Part shown: in pieces, positions 1 through 8,856 of the stretch
How the letters are laid out: each line of letters starts with the position of its first letter
Numbering within the stretch: the stretch's first letter is position 1
Assembly (NCBI RefSeq): GCF_026020075.1
Contig: NZ_CP102772.1
Coordinates: 3,012,501-3,076,500, forward strand
Direction of reading: 5' to 3'
Length of the DNA stretch: 64,000 bases
Source: Bosea sp. NBC_00550
GTDB lineage: Bacteria > Pseudomonadota > Alphaproteobacteria > Rhizobiales > Beijerinckiaceae
Notes under the pieces: generated by a model
Told to the model about the DNA's origin: nothing
The model's database searches: none
The model's input: only the letters and a program-made list of their open reading frames with translations
Program-made: the position numbers and the translations under genes

Positions 1-3000
1 GAAGCCGAACTCGTCGGCCCCGAGCAGCGCGCCGATGATGACGTCGCGCCCGGTGCGCAGGCCGCCATCGACCTGCAATGCCACGCGCCCGCGCAGATGG
101 TTCAGCACCAGCGTCTGCTGCGTCTCGGCCAGCCCGATCTCCCAGGGCGAGCCGGCATGCTTCAGCGAGGTCAGCGGGCTCGCGCCCGTGCCGCCCTCGA
201 AGCCGGAGATGGTGATGTGGTCGGCGCGCGACTTGGCGACGCCCGCCGCGACCGTGCCGACCCCGATCTCGGAGACGAGCTTCACCGAGACATCGGCCGC
301 CGGGTTGACGTTCTTCAGGTCGAAGATCAGCTGGGCGAGATCCTCGATCGAGTAGATATCGTGATGCGGCGGCGGCGAGATCAGGCCGACCCCCGGCGTC
401 GAATGCCGGGTCCGCGCGATCTTGGCATCGACCTTGTGGCCGGGCAGCTGGCCGCCCTCGCCGGGCTTGGCACCCTGCGCCACCTTGATCTGCATCACGT
501 CGGAATTGACGAGGTACTCGGTCGTCACGCCGAAGCGGCCCGATGCGATCTGCTTGATCGCCGAACGCTTGGAGCGGCCGTCCGGCATCGGCTTGAAGCG
601 GATCGATTCCTCGCCGCCCTCGCCGGTGTTCGACTTGCCGCCGATCTGGTTCATCGCGATGGCGAGCGTCTCATGCGCCTCGCGCGAGATCGAGCCGAAG
701 GACATCGCGCCCGTGGCGAAGCGCTTGACGATGTCGGCAGCCGACTCGACGCTCTCCAGCGGCACGGGCTGGCGCCCGTCATCCTCGGCCATCTTGACCT
801 TGAACAGGCCGCGGATGGTGCTGAGCCGCTGCGCGTCGTCGTTCACCTGCCGGGCGAAATCCTCGTAGCGGTCCTGCGCGTTGAGGCGCACCGCATGCTG
901 CAGCGCGGCGACGACGTCCGGCTTCCAGACATGGTCCTCGCCGCGGATGCGGTAGGCGTATTCGCCGCCGATATCGAGGCTGTTGCGGTAGAGCGGCGAG
1001 TCGCCGAAGGCGTCGCGGTGGCGGCGCAGGCTCTCCTCGGCGATCTCGTCGAGGCCGACGCCCTCGATCGCCGTGCCCGTGCCGAAGAAGAACTTCTCGA
1101 CGAAGCTGGTCCGGAGGCCGACCGCGTCGAAGATCTGCGCGCCGCAATAGGACTGGTAGGTCGAGATGCCCATCTTGGACATCACCTTCAGCACGCCCTT
1201 GCCGACGGACTTGATGTAGCGCTTCACCACCTCGTCGGCGTCGACCTCCTCGGGGAAGGCGCCCTGCGCGTGCTGGTCGAGCAGGGTGTCAAAGGCGAGA
1301 TAGGGATTGATCGCCTCGGCGCCGTAGCCGGCGAGGCAGCAGAAATGATGGATCTCGCGCGGCTCGCCGCTCTCGACGACGAGGCCGACCGAGGTGCGCA
1401 GGCCCTTGCGGATCAGGTGATGGTGCACCGCCGCCGTCGCCAGCAGCGCCGGGATCGGGATGCGGTCGGAGCCGACCTGCCGGTCGGACAGGATGATGAT
1501 GTTGTAGCCGCCATGGACCGCCGATTCGGCGCGCTCGCAGAGCCGCTCCAGCGCGCCTTCCATGCCGGCGGCGCCTTCGCGCGCCGGATAGGTGAAGTCG
1601 ATCGTCTTGGTGTCGAACCGGTCCTCGTAATGGCCGATGCAGCGGATCTTCTCGAGATCGTCATTGGTTAGGATCGGCGTGCGCACTTCCAGCCGCTTGC
1701 GCCGCGACGTGCCTTCGAGGTCGAGGATATTCGGCCGCGGCCCGATGAAGGAGAGCAGGCTCATCACCAGCTCCTCGCGGATCGGATCGATCGGCGGGTT
1801 CGTAACCTGCGCGAAGTTCTGCTTGAAATAGGTGTAGAGCAGCTTCGACTTGAGCGAGAGCGCCGAGATCGGCGTGTCCGTGCCCATCGAGCCCACGGCT
1901 TCCTGCCCGGTCACCGCCATCGGCGCCATCAGCAGGCGGACATCCTCGGTGGTGTAGCCGAAGGCCTGCTGGCGATCGAGCAGCGGCACGTCGGTGCGCG
2001 AGGCCCGCGCCTCGACCGGCGGCAGATCCTCCAGCACGATCTGGGTGCGCTTCAGCCAGTCCTTGTAGGGGTTGGCGAGGCACAGGGACGTCTTGATCTC
2101 GTCGTCGCCGATGATGCGGCCCTGTTCGAGGTCGATCAGCAGCATCTTGCCGGGCTGGAGGCGCCACTTCTCGACGATCTTCTCCTCCGGGATCGGCAGA
2201 ACGCCGAATTCGGAGGCCAGCACCACGAGCCCGTCATCGGTGACGAGGTAGCGCGCGGGACGCAGGCCGTTGCGGTCCAGCGTCGCGCCGATCTGGCGCC
2301 CGTCGGTGAAGGCGATGGCGGCCGGCCCGTCCCAGGGCTCCATCAGCGCGGCGTGGTATTCGTAGAAGGCGCGCCGCTCGTCGTTCATCAGCGGGTTGCC
2401 GGCCCAGGCCTCGGGCACGAGCATCATCATGGCATGGGCCAGGGAGTAGCCGCCCTGCACCAGGAATTCGAGCGCGTTGTCGAAGCAGGCCGTGTCCGAC
2501 TGCCCCTCATAGGAAATCGGCCAGAGCTTCGAGATATCCGAGCCGAACAGGTCGGAATCGACGCTCGCCTGCCGCGCCGCCATCCAGTTGACGTTGCCGC
2601 GCAGCGTGTTGATCTCGCCGTTATGCGCCACCATCCGGTAGGGATGGGCGAGCCGCCAGGACGGGAAGGTGTTGGTGGCGAAGCGCTGGTGGACGAGGGC
2701 GAGCGAGCTCTCGAAACGCGCGTCCTGCAGGTCCTTGAAGTAGGAACCGAGCTGGTTCACCAGCACCATGCCCTTGTAGACGATGGTGCGGCAGGACATC
2801 GAGACGGGGTAGTATTCCGCCGTCTTGCGCTCCTGATGCTTGTAGACCTTGTTCGAGACCGACTTTCTGAGGACATAGACCTGCCGCTCGAACTCGTCCT
2901 CGTCGGTGATGTCGCCGGGGCGGCCGACGAAGAGCTGGCGATGCACCGGCTCGGTCTCCAGCACCGCCTTGCCGAGGTCGGAGTTGTCGACCGGCACGTT

Positions 3001-3441
3001 GCGCCAGCCGAGGAAGACGAGCCCCTCCTCCTCGACGGTCTGGGAGATGATCTCCTCGCACAGCGCGCGGATCGCCGGATCGCGCGGCATGAAGAACTGG
3101 CCGATGGCGTAGTGGCCGGGCTCCGGCAGGTCGATGCCGATCCTGGCGCATTCTTCCTGGAAGAAGCGATGCGGGATTTGGGTGAGGATGCCGCAGCCGT
3201 CGCCGAGCTTCGGATCGGCGCCGACAGCGCCGCGATGATCTATATTGTGCAGGATCTGCAGGCCCTGCTGCACGATGGCGTGGCTCTTGCGGTTCTTCAT
3301 GTCGGCGATGAAGCCGACACCGCAGGAATCCTTCTCGTTGGCCGGGTCGTAGAGGCCCTGATGCGTCGGCATGGCCGGATCGCGCACGGCCGGAAAACGC
3401 TCGAAGCTCACTGCGCCGCTCGGCTTGCTGGTCGCGCTCAT
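1..3441 (-). CDS. gltB: Glutamate synthase (NADPH) large subunit, 3' end missing
   Basis: The large subunit of glutamate synthase takes the amide of glutamine and transfers it to 2-oxoglutarate, giving two glutamates, with electrons from the GltD subunit; it is cytosolic. The 1147 codons visible start at an ATG at 3441 and stay open to the left edge, against about 1500 for the full protein. Cys40 in DSCGVGF is the nucleophile of the class II amidotransferase domain exposed after propeptide cleavage; motifs such as HNGEINT and DRNGLRPARY follow. The FMN-binding synthase domain begins near residue 830 with GAMSFGSIS and contains EGGTGASP. The window ends just before the cysteines that bind the 3Fe-4S cluster. 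gltD is not seen and may lie to the left. Confidence 0.97.
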   Translation of the reverse strand, partial: MSATSKPSGAVSFERFPAVRDPAMPTHQGLYDPANEKDSCGVGFIADMKNRKSHAIVQQGLQILHNIDHRGAVGADPKLGDGCGILTQIPHRFFQEECARIGIDLPEPGHYAIGQFFMPRDPAIRALCEEIISQTVEEEGLVFLGWRNVPVDNSDLGKAVLETEPVHRQLFVGRPGDITDEDEFERQVYVLRKSVSNKVYKHQERKTAEYYPVSMSCRTIVYKGMVLVNQLGSYFKDLQDARFESSLALVHQRFATNTFPSWRLAHPYRMVAHNGEINTLRGNVNWMAARQASVDSDLFGSDISKLWPISYEGQSDTACFDNALEFLVQGGYSLAHAMMMLVPEAWAGNPLMNDERRAFYEYHAALMEPWDGPAAIAFTDGRQIGATLDRNGLRPARYLVTDDGLVVLASEFGVLPIPEEKIVEKWRLQPGKMLLIDLEQGRIIGDDEIKTSLCLANPYKDWLKRTQIVLEDLPPVEARASRTDVPLLDRQQAFGYTTEDVRLLMAPMAVTGQEAVGSMGTDTPISALSLKSKLLYTYFKQNFAQVTNPPIDPIREELVMSLLSFIGPRPNILDLEGTSRRKRLEVRTPILTNDDLEKIRCIGHYEDRFDTKTIDFTYPAREGAAGMEGALERLCERAESAVHGGYNIIILSDRQVGSDRIPIPALLATAAVHHHLIRKGLRTSVGLVVESGEPREIHHFCCLAGYGAEAINPYLAFDTLLDQHAQGAFPEEVDADEVVKRYIKSVGKGVLKVMSKMGISTYQSYCGAQIFDAVGLRTSFVEKFFFGTGTAIEGVGLDEIAEESLRRHRDAFGDSPLYRNSLDIGGEYAYRIRGEDHVWKPDVVAALQHAVRLNAQDRYEDFARQVNDDAQRLSTIRGLFKVKMAEDDGRQPVPLESVESAADIVKRFATGAMSFGSISREAHETLAIAMNQIGGKSNTGEGGEESIRFKPMPDGRSKRSAIKQIASGRFGVTTEYLVNSDVMQIKVAQGAKPGEGGQLPGHKVDAKIARTRHSTPGVGLISPPPHHDIYSIEDLAQLIFDLKNVNPAADVSVKLVSEIGVGTVAAGVAKSRADHITISGFEGGTGASPLTSLKHAGSPWEIGLAETQQTLVLNHLRGRVALQVDGGLRTGRDVIIGALLGADEFGF

Positions 3442-4054
3442 CGTCAAACCCCGCTTCCCAGAACCCCGCTGGCTCGCCGCCGGCGGGAGACCCGTCAGTC
3501 CACAATCCTCTCCGCTGCGGCCTCGATGCCGACTTTGCGTCAGCAGCAAGGATGAGGCCAAGGCGGATCGGCCGTCGTCTTGTCAGAGGCTGGCTTGCGC
3601 TTTGTTTCCACCGCGCCCGCGTCCTCCGCAGGCGCCTCGGGCGGCTCTCGCCCGCTCGCGCCTGTCTTCAGGCCGTCGTTTTACGGACGGCGCACGTACG
3701 GTTGGCTTTGGCATCAGCAGCCCGGCCCCTCGTCATGCTCCGCTCCATTGCGACGGCGCGACCTCCAGCCTGAAGCGGCTTTCGGTCGGCGCGGTGAAAA
3801 ATGGGACAGCAACACTGTCCTATTGCGATGAACTTGCCAGAATTCCAATCTACGCACAAGCGCCTATTTCGCACCGCGGCGAAATTTTATTGCAAAATCG
3901 AATCCGCACCAGACATTTCCGGCATGAAAGCACGACTCCGGCAGCACGCTTCTTGTTTTTGCGCCTCCTGCCACGTTTCAGCCCGGCGCGCCGCGCAAGC
4001 CCCCTTTCCGCACGGTCGCTTGGCAGCACATCGCCAGCCGCCTAACGCTGCGCC
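3442..4054. other. Intergenic region between gltB and the aldolase gene, with a 23-bp imperfect palindrome
   Basis: About 610 bases with no convincing gene. Open frames here have arginine/proline-rich products without recognisable domains. The stretch 3800-3910 is clearly more AT-rich than its surroundings and is a plausible promoter area for gltB (leftward) and the aldolase (rightward). At 3801-3823 a near-perfect inverted repeat, with arms containing GGACAG and CTGTCC around a 5-base centre, may be a hairpin or an operator. Confidence 0.5.
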
Positions 4055-5110
4055 ATGGATTTCTTCAGCGACAACACCGCCGCCGCCAGCCCCCGCGTCA
4101 TGGCCGCCCTCGCCGCCGCCAATGCGGGCTCCGCCTCCTCCTACGGCAAGGATGACTGGACCAGTCGCGTCGAGGAGCGCTTTGCCGCGATCTTCGAGCG
4201 CGAGGTCGCCGTCTTCCTCGTGCTGACCGGCACGGCCGCGAATGCGCTGGCGCTGGCCAGCATCGTCCGGCCCTGGGGGGCAGTCATCACCCATGAGGAG
4301 GCCCATGTCGTCGAGGACGAATGCGGCGCCCCCGAATTCTTCACGGACGGCGCCAAGCTCGTCGACCTGCCCGGCGTGGGCGCCAAGCTGCGGCCGGAGA
4401 CCGTGACCGAGGCGCTCTCCCATCTGCGCGCCGGCGATTTCCACCAGGTCCAGGCCCAGGCGCTGACGATCACCCAGGCCACCGAATGCGGGACCGTCTA
4501 CACGCCGGCCGAAGTGCGGGCGTTGAAGGAGGCGATCACGCCGCGCGGCCTCAAGCTGCATATGGATGGCGCCCGCTTCGCCAATGCGCTGGTGACCCTC
4601 GGCTGCTCGCCGGCCGAGATCACCTGGAAGGCCGGCGTCGACGTCCTCTCCTTCGGCGGCACCAAGAACGGCGCGTTCGCGGCGGAGGCCGTGATCTTCT
4701 TCGACCCGGCCCATGCCGAGGAGATGAAATGGCGCCGCAAGCGCGCCGGGCAGACCCTGTCGAAGGGCCGCTTCCTCGGCGCCCAGTTCGAGGGGCTGCT
4801 CGCCGACGACCACTGGCTCGACCTTGCCCGCCATGCCAACGCCCAGGCGAAGCGGCTGGCGGAATCGGTGGCGCAGGGCAGCGAGGCACGCCTCGCCTGG
4901 CCCTGCCAGTCGAACGAGGTGTTCCTCGTCCTGCCGCCTGCCGTCCAGGAGCGATTGAAGGCGGCCGGCATCGGCTATTACGACTGGTCGGCCCGTTCGC
5001 TGCCGCCGGAGGCGCCTCTGCAGGATGGCGAGATCGTCGGCCGCTTCGTCATGTCCTTCGCGACAGAGCCCGACCATGTCGAACGCCTGATCACCGCAAT
5101 TGCCGGTTGA
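4055..5110 (+). CDS. ltaE: Low-specificity L-threonine aldolase
   Basis: This PLP enzyme of the beta-eliminating lyase fold (351 aa, normal length) cleaves L-threonine or L-allo-threonine to glycine and acetaldehyde in the cytosol. The N-terminal FFSDNTAAASP motif, His83 in THEEAH (stacks on the cofactor), Asp171 and Arg174 in HMDGAR and the Schiff-base Lys204 in FGGTKNG are all present. It stands alone between gltB on the opposite strand and an exported protein of unknown function. It could also act on other 3-hydroxy amino acids, as is usual in this family. Confidence 0.92.
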   Translation: MDFFSDNTAAASPRVMAALAAANAGSASSYGKDDWTSRVEERFAAIFEREVAVFLVLTGTAANALALASIVRPWGAVITHEEAHVVEDECGAPEFFTDGAKLVDLPGVGAKLRPETVTEALSHLRAGDFHQVQAQALTITQATECGTVYTPAEVRALKEAITPRGLKLHMDGARFANALVTLGCSPAEITWKAGVDVLSFGGTKNGAFAAEAVIFFDPAHAEEMKWRRKRAGQTLSKGRFLGAQFEGLLADDHWLDLARHANAQAKRLAESVAQGSEARLAWPCQSNEVFLVLPPAVQERLKAAGIGYYDWSARSLPPEAPLQDGEIVGRFVMSFATEPDHVERLITAIAG

Positions 5111-5203
5111 AGCGGCGCATTTCAGCCCCGTTTCAAACCCCATGCCCGCCGCAATCCCTAACAAGACTGCCCGCAACCAACGCAGTCGTTAAGGAAGTAT
5201 GGC

Positions 5204-6160
5204 ATGGCAAATCGTTCGTCCGCACCGGGGCGCATCGCGCTGATGGGCCTGGTCGTGGCCGGCGCTCTGGCCGGCACGGCGGGAGCCGCCGGCGCCCAAT
5301 ACTACTACTATGACGAGGATCCGTACCCGGCCTACGGCTACGGCTATCGCTATGATTACGGGTATGCGCCGCGCCCGCCGAGGGCTGTGCCCCGTGCACC
5401 GGCGGCCGTCTCGCCTTACACGGTCAACCGCATCGCCGCGCGCAATTACGGCCTGGTCCGGATCGATCGCTCGATCCGGCGGGACGACACTTATGTCGTC
5501 GATGGCATCACCGCCGGCGGCCAGCGCCAGCGCCTGGTACTCGACGCCTATGCCGGCGAGCTGATCCGCCGCATTCCGCTGCGCGGCCAGTCCGTGCCGG
5601 CGCCCGATGTCGCCCGCGTCGATCCGCGCGAGGAACATGTGGCGCCGCGTCCGCGCCTCGCCCCCCAGCCGCCCGAACGACCCGCCGAGCTGAAACCGCC
5701 GGCCGAGGCGAGCGCTCCCGCCACGGTTTCGCCGCCCTCCCCGGCCGCGCCGCCCGTGCCCGAGCCGGCCAAGCCGGTAGAGCGCCCACCCGCCGAAGCC
5801 AGCGCTCCCGCCACCGTTTCGCCGCCCTCCCCGGCCGCGCCTCCCGTGCCCGAGCCGGCCAAGCCGGCGGAGAAACCGCCCGCCGAGGCGAGCGCCCCGG
5901 CGACGGTGGCCCCGCCGCCGGTGGTAAGGCCCCCGCAGCCCTCGCCCGGAGCGACCAATCCGGAGACCGGCGCCGACAAGCCCAGGCTGGTCAATCCGAG
6001 CGACGTGCGCGGCACCGAGGACGGCGAGCGCAAGCCGCCGCTGTCGACCGCCGCTCCGGCGCCGGAAGCGCTGTCCATGCCGCCCGTGCAGCATGTCGAC
6101 CCGACTCCGACGACGCCAAAGCCCGAAACGCCGATCGCTCCGGTGGCTCCCTTGAACTGA
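5204..6160 (+). CDS. Exported proline-rich protein with 30-residue repeats, function unknown
   Basis: I do not recognise a characterised function. The start at 5204 follows a good ribosome site (AAGGAAG at 5191-5197). Residues 1-28 form a signal peptide ending in GAAGAQ, followed by a Tyr/Asp/Gly-rich stretch and a short folded-looking segment (about residues 65-130) in which VDGITAGGQRQRLVLDA resembles the small conserved domain of other rhizobial exported proteins. From about residue 160 the chain is Pro/Ala/Glu-rich and carries two full and one partial copies of a 30-residue unit beginning PPAEASAPATV. It probably sits in the periplasm or spans toward the wall or outer membrane. A strong terminator follows. 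Confidence 0.8.
   Translation: MANRSSAPGRIALMGLVVAGALAGTAGAAGAQYYYYDEDPYPAYGYGYRYDYGYAPRPPRAVPRAPAAVSPYTVNRIAARNYGLVRIDRSIRRDDTYVVDGITAGGQRQRLVLDAYAGELIRRIPLRGQSVPAPDVARVDPREEHVAPRPRLAPQPPERPAELKPPAEASAPATVSPPSPAAPPVPEPAKPVERPPAEASAPATVSPPSPAAPPVPEPAKPAEKPPAEASAPATVAPPPVVRPPQPSPGATNPETGADKPRLVNPSDVRGTEDGERKPPLSTAAPAPEALSMPPVQHVDPTPTTPKPETPIAPVAPLN
5693..5917 (+). repeat. 90-bp tandem repeat inside the proline-rich gene
   Basis: Two nearly identical 90-bp units (5693-5782 and 5783-5872) and half of a third (5873-5917). The period is a multiple of three, so copy number can change without breaking the frame. The units differ mainly at synonymous positions and at the last few codons. Confidence 0.9.
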
Positions 6161-6194
6161 TGGTTCTGCCCCGAAGCTCTCATTTCTGACCAAC

Positions 6195-6229
6195 AAAAAA
6201 GGCTCCCGTTTCCGGGAGCCTTTCTCTTT
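6195..6229. terminator. Bidirectional rho-independent terminator
   Basis: A 7-bp perfect stem (GGCTCCC/GGGAGCC) with a 6-base loop, preceded by six A and followed by a T-rich tract. It can end transcription of the proline-rich gene on the plus strand and of the convergent hsp20 gene on the minus strand. Confidence 0.9.
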
Positions 6230-6250
6230 CAGCCCAGCGGGCTTTTCGCG

Positions 6251-6718
6251 TTACGCCGCCTTGGCGACCTTGGCTTCGAGCACCTTGGCCGAACCGCCGC
6301 CGATCGGAATCTGGCGGGGCTTCTTGGCCTCGGGGATCTCGCGCACGAGGTCGATATGCAGCAGGCCGTTCTCGAGGCTGGCCCCGGTCACCTGCACATA
6401 ATCGGCAAGCTGGAAGCGGCGCTCGAAGGCGCGAGCGGCGATGCCCTGATGCAGGACCTCGCGCTTCTCGGCACCCTCGCCGACCTGCTTCTCGCCCTTG
6501 ACGGAAAGCGTGTTCTCCTTCGACTCGATGGCGAGGTCGCCCTCACCGAAACCCGCGACCGCGATGGTGATGCGGTAGGCGTTTTCGGCGGTCCGCTCGA
6601 TATTATAGGGCGGATAGGTCGGCGCCGCGTCGTTGCTCGTCGCCTGGTCGAGCAGAGAGAACAGGCGGTCGAAGCCGACGGTCGAGCGATAGAGCGGGGA
6701 AAGATCGAAATGACGCAT
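6251..6718 (-). CDS. Small heat shock protein, Hsp20/IbpA family
   Basis: A cytosolic holdase that binds unfolding proteins during heat stress. It has 155 aa, the usual size. The N-terminus contains [19 protein letters not shown], typical of rhizobial class A sHsps. The alpha-crystallin domain runs from about residue 35 to 140, with [17 protein letters not shown] and the IARAFERRF loop. The 3' end meets a shared terminator with the convergent upstream gene. The leader is highly structured and its last hairpin occludes the ribosome site, so heat-dependent translation is likely (separate entry). Confidence 0.95.
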   Translation of the reverse strand: MRHFDLSPLYRSTVGFDRLFSLLDQATSNDAAPTYPPYNIERTAENAYRITIAVAGFGEGDLAIESKENTLSVKGEKQVGEGAEKREVLHQGIAARAFERRFQLADYVQVTGASLENGLLHIDLVREIPEAKKPRQIPIGGGSAKVLEAKVAKAA

Positions 6719-6815
6719 GGTATGTCCTCCGAGGAAGCGACAATCTGGTCAGCCCGCCTCGTCTGAGCGCGGGCCTGGTTTGAGGTTGCGCAGCCGGTTT
6801 CGGCCTGCGCAGAAG
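6719..6815 (-). promoter_or_regulatory. ROSE-like RNA thermometer in the hsp20 leader
   Basis: Three hairpins can be drawn on the minus strand: 6811-6787 (arms around TGCGCAG, one bulge), 6774-6752 (GCCCGC/GCGGGC) and, next to the start codon, 6741-6722, in which the AGGA of the ribosome site pairs with an upstream TCCT. The segment before it reads TCGCT, matching the UYGCU anti-SD signature of ROSE elements that control hsp20 genes in rhizobia. Call by architecture and motif only; no folding energy was computed. Confidence 0.65.
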
Positions 6816-6927
6816 TGATCTGGGGTGGCTTTCCGGCTTTTCAAGAGCCCTCGCCCGGAGGCATAAGCGAAGCCCGAGAGCAGTTCGGCGGCTGCGTGAA
6901 GCAGCCGCGGCGACGCGGAGTGAGCCG

Positions 6928-7983
6928 ATGGCCGAGGCCGTTCTTTTCGCCCATCCCGGCTACCCCGTGCCGGGCCATGGCAGGGTGTGGTTCGCGACGA
7001 CGCGGGACGGCGCGAGCTTGCGGTTCGCGAGTTGGCGCCCGACCGTCAAGCCGGTGCGCGGCACCGTCGTGCTTATCCAGGGCCGGGCCGAATTCATCGA
7101 GCGCTATAGCGAGGCCGTCGCCGAACTGCGCCGCCGCGGCTTCCATGTCCTCACCTTCGACTGGCGCGGCCAGGGCGGCTCGCAGCGCTTCGTCCGGCGC
7201 GAGCGCAAGGGGCACATCGGGCATCTCAAGCACTACGAGGCCGACCTCGCTTTGGCGATGGCCGAAATGCAGGCGAAGTTCCCGCCGCCCTATTTCGTGC
7301 TCGCCCATTCGATGGGTGCCGCGATCTGCCTCGATGCCGCCCGCTTCGGGGCCCTGCCGGTATCTCGCATGGTCGCGCTGGCGCCGATGCTCGGGCTCAC
7401 CATGATCGCGCATCCGGTCCGGGCGAGCCGCCTCGCGAGCCTGCTGTTCTGGCTCGGCTTCGGCCGCGCCTTCATTCCCGGCGGCGGCGACACTGCGATC
7501 GCGACGAAGCCCTTCGAAGGCAACCGGCTGACGAGCGACGCCATCCGCTACGCCCGTAACAGCGCGCTCTCGGCCGAGGCGCGCCATCTCAGCATCGGCG
7601 ACCCGACCATTGCCTGGGTCCGGACCGCATTCCGCCTCATGGCCCGCCTCAACGCGCCTTCGGCCGCGCTGGAGGTCAAAGTGCCCACGCTGATCGTCGC
7701 CGCCGGTCAGGACCCGGTGGTCTCGACGCCGGCGATCGAGCGCTTCGCGGCGCGCCTGAAGACCGGCTCGGCATTGGTCCTGCCGACGGCGCGCCATGAG
7801 ATCCTGATGGAGAACGACGCGATTCGTGCCCAGTTCTGGGCCGCCTTCGACGCCTTCATTCCCGGCGAAGACCAGGCGGCGCCCGCCTCAGCCGGCGAGC
7901 CGCGCGAGAGCAGCCTCATGCAGCGCCTTGCTGCCGGCGGCGAGGATGCGCCCGCCACTGGCGGCGCTGCCGCCATCCCATGA
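6928..7983 (+). CDS. Alpha/beta hydrolase, lysophospholipase (PldB)-like
   Basis: A serine hydrolase (351 aa) of the lysophospholipase/monoacylglycerol lipase group, predicted to cleave acyl esters of lysophospholipids or glycerides; no signal peptide is evident. Residues 45-85 hold the oxyanion-strand region and TFDWRGQGGS; Ser128 in AHSMGA is the nucleophile; the acid is likely the Asp in AGQDPVV (near 263) and the His is in ARHEIL (near 290). The last 32 codons after the hydrolase domain overlap the 3' end of the convergent hisN gene, and this tail (rich in Ala/Pro/Glu) is probably dispensable. The gene follows the divergent hsp20 leader. Confidence 0.88.
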   Translation: MAEAVLFAHPGYPVPGHGRVWFATTRDGASLRFASWRPTVKPVRGTVVLIQGRAEFIERYSEAVAELRRRGFHVLTFDWRGQGGSQRFVRRERKGHIGHLKHYEADLALAMAEMQAKFPPPYFVLAHSMGAAICLDAARFGALPVSRMVALAPMLGLTMIAHPVRASRLASLLFWLGFGRAFIPGGGDTAIATKPFEGNRLTSDAIRYARNSALSAEARHLSIGDPTIAWVRTAFRLMARLNAPSAALEVKVPTLIVAAGQDPVVSTPAIERFAARLKTGSALVLPTARHEILMENDAIRAQFWAAFDAFIPGEDQAAPASAGEPRESSLMQRLAAGGEDAPATGGAAAIP

Positions 7984-8670
7984 GGTGACGATGCCGCCCG
8001 CGCCCTCGACGATCGGGATCAGCGCGACGATGTCATAGGGCTTGAGACCGCTCTCGATCACCAGATCGACATGGCCGGCGGCCAGCATGCAATAGGCATA
8101 GCAGTCGCAGCCATAGCGAGAGAGCCTGACCCCGCTTTCGACGCGGGCGAAGGCCTTGGCCTCCTCATCCTTGAACAACGCCGGAGAGGTCGTCATCAGC
8201 GTCGCGGCGGCGAGATCGGCCACAGGCCGCGTGCGCAGCTTCTTCGGCCCGCCCGGCCCCTCGTAGCGCGCCTCGCGCCCGTCCCCGGAATAGCGCTCGC
8301 CCGAGAAGGGCTGGTGCATCATGCCGTAGACCGGGACGCCCGCGCGCGTCAGGCCGATCAACGTGCCCCAGACCGGAATCCCCGAGATGAAGGCGCGCGT
8401 CCCGTCGATCGGGTCGAGCACCCAGACATACTCGGCCTCGGTGTTTTCGCTGCCGAACTCCTCGCCGAGCACGCCATGCTCGGGGAACTGCCGCTTGATC
8501 AGATGGCGCATCACCGATTCGCCGGCGCGGTCGGCCTCGGTCACCGGGTCGAACACGCCGCCCTGCGACTTGTCCTCGGTCGCGTGATGCGCGCGGAAGA
8601 ACGGCAGTATGGCCCGCCCCGACTGCGTCGCCAGTTCCGCGACGAAAGCGCCGAAATCGACTGCGCTCAT
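7888..8670 (-). CDS. hisN: Histidinol-phosphatase / inositol monophosphatase family enzyme
   Basis: A metal-dependent phosphatase (260 aa). The family includes inositol-1-phosphatase (SuhB) and the alphaproteobacterial histidinol-phosphatase HisN, which makes histidinol in histidine synthesis. Metal-site motifs are GEEFGSE, DPIDGTRAFISG and the later SGLKPYDIVALIPIVEGAGG. The tolerance of the DGTRAFI variant and SRYGCDCYAY favour HisN over SuhB. I chose the ATG at 8670, preceded by GGGAG, rather than an upstream in-frame ATG at 8835 whose extra 55 residues look non-coding. Its 3' end overlaps the convergent hydrolase gene by 96 bp. A small RNA is encoded divergently upstream. Confidence 0.87.
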   Translation of the reverse strand: MSAVDFGAFVAELATQSGRAILPFFRAHHATEDKSQGGVFDPVTEADRAGESVMRHLIKRQFPEHGVLGEEFGSENTEAEYVWVLDPIDGTRAFISGIPVWGTLIGLTRAGVPVYGMMHQPFSGERYSGDGREARYEGPGGPKKLRTRPVADLAAATLMTTSPALFKDEEAKAFARVESGVRLSRYGCDCYAYCMLAAGHVDLVIESGLKPYDIVALIPIVEGAGGIVTSWDGGSAASGGRILAAGSKALHEAALARLAG

Positions 8671-8856
8671 GACAATGTCTCCCGTTTGCTGCCCTGCAGC
8701 ATCAGTGCCCTGGAATACCGGCTCGTAAATTGTTGAATGACGCGAAAACCCGGAAAACGTCGATAATCTCAAGTTTCGCCATGCGCCATGCGCATGCCAT
8801 CTCCGATTTTCGTCGATTGCGCTTGCGTTTTGCACCGCACTCTCATATTGTGCACT

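Noticed and set aside
97..3555. Long plus-strand open frames opposite gltB
   Set aside because: They are the antisense of a highly conserved glutamate synthase in GC-rich DNA and their products are Arg/Asp/Ala-rich with no domains.
3371..4045. Possible 224-codon plus-strand gene before the aldolase
   Set aside because: Product is Arg/Pro/Ser-rich, begins inside gltB antisense and has no similarity that I can recognise.
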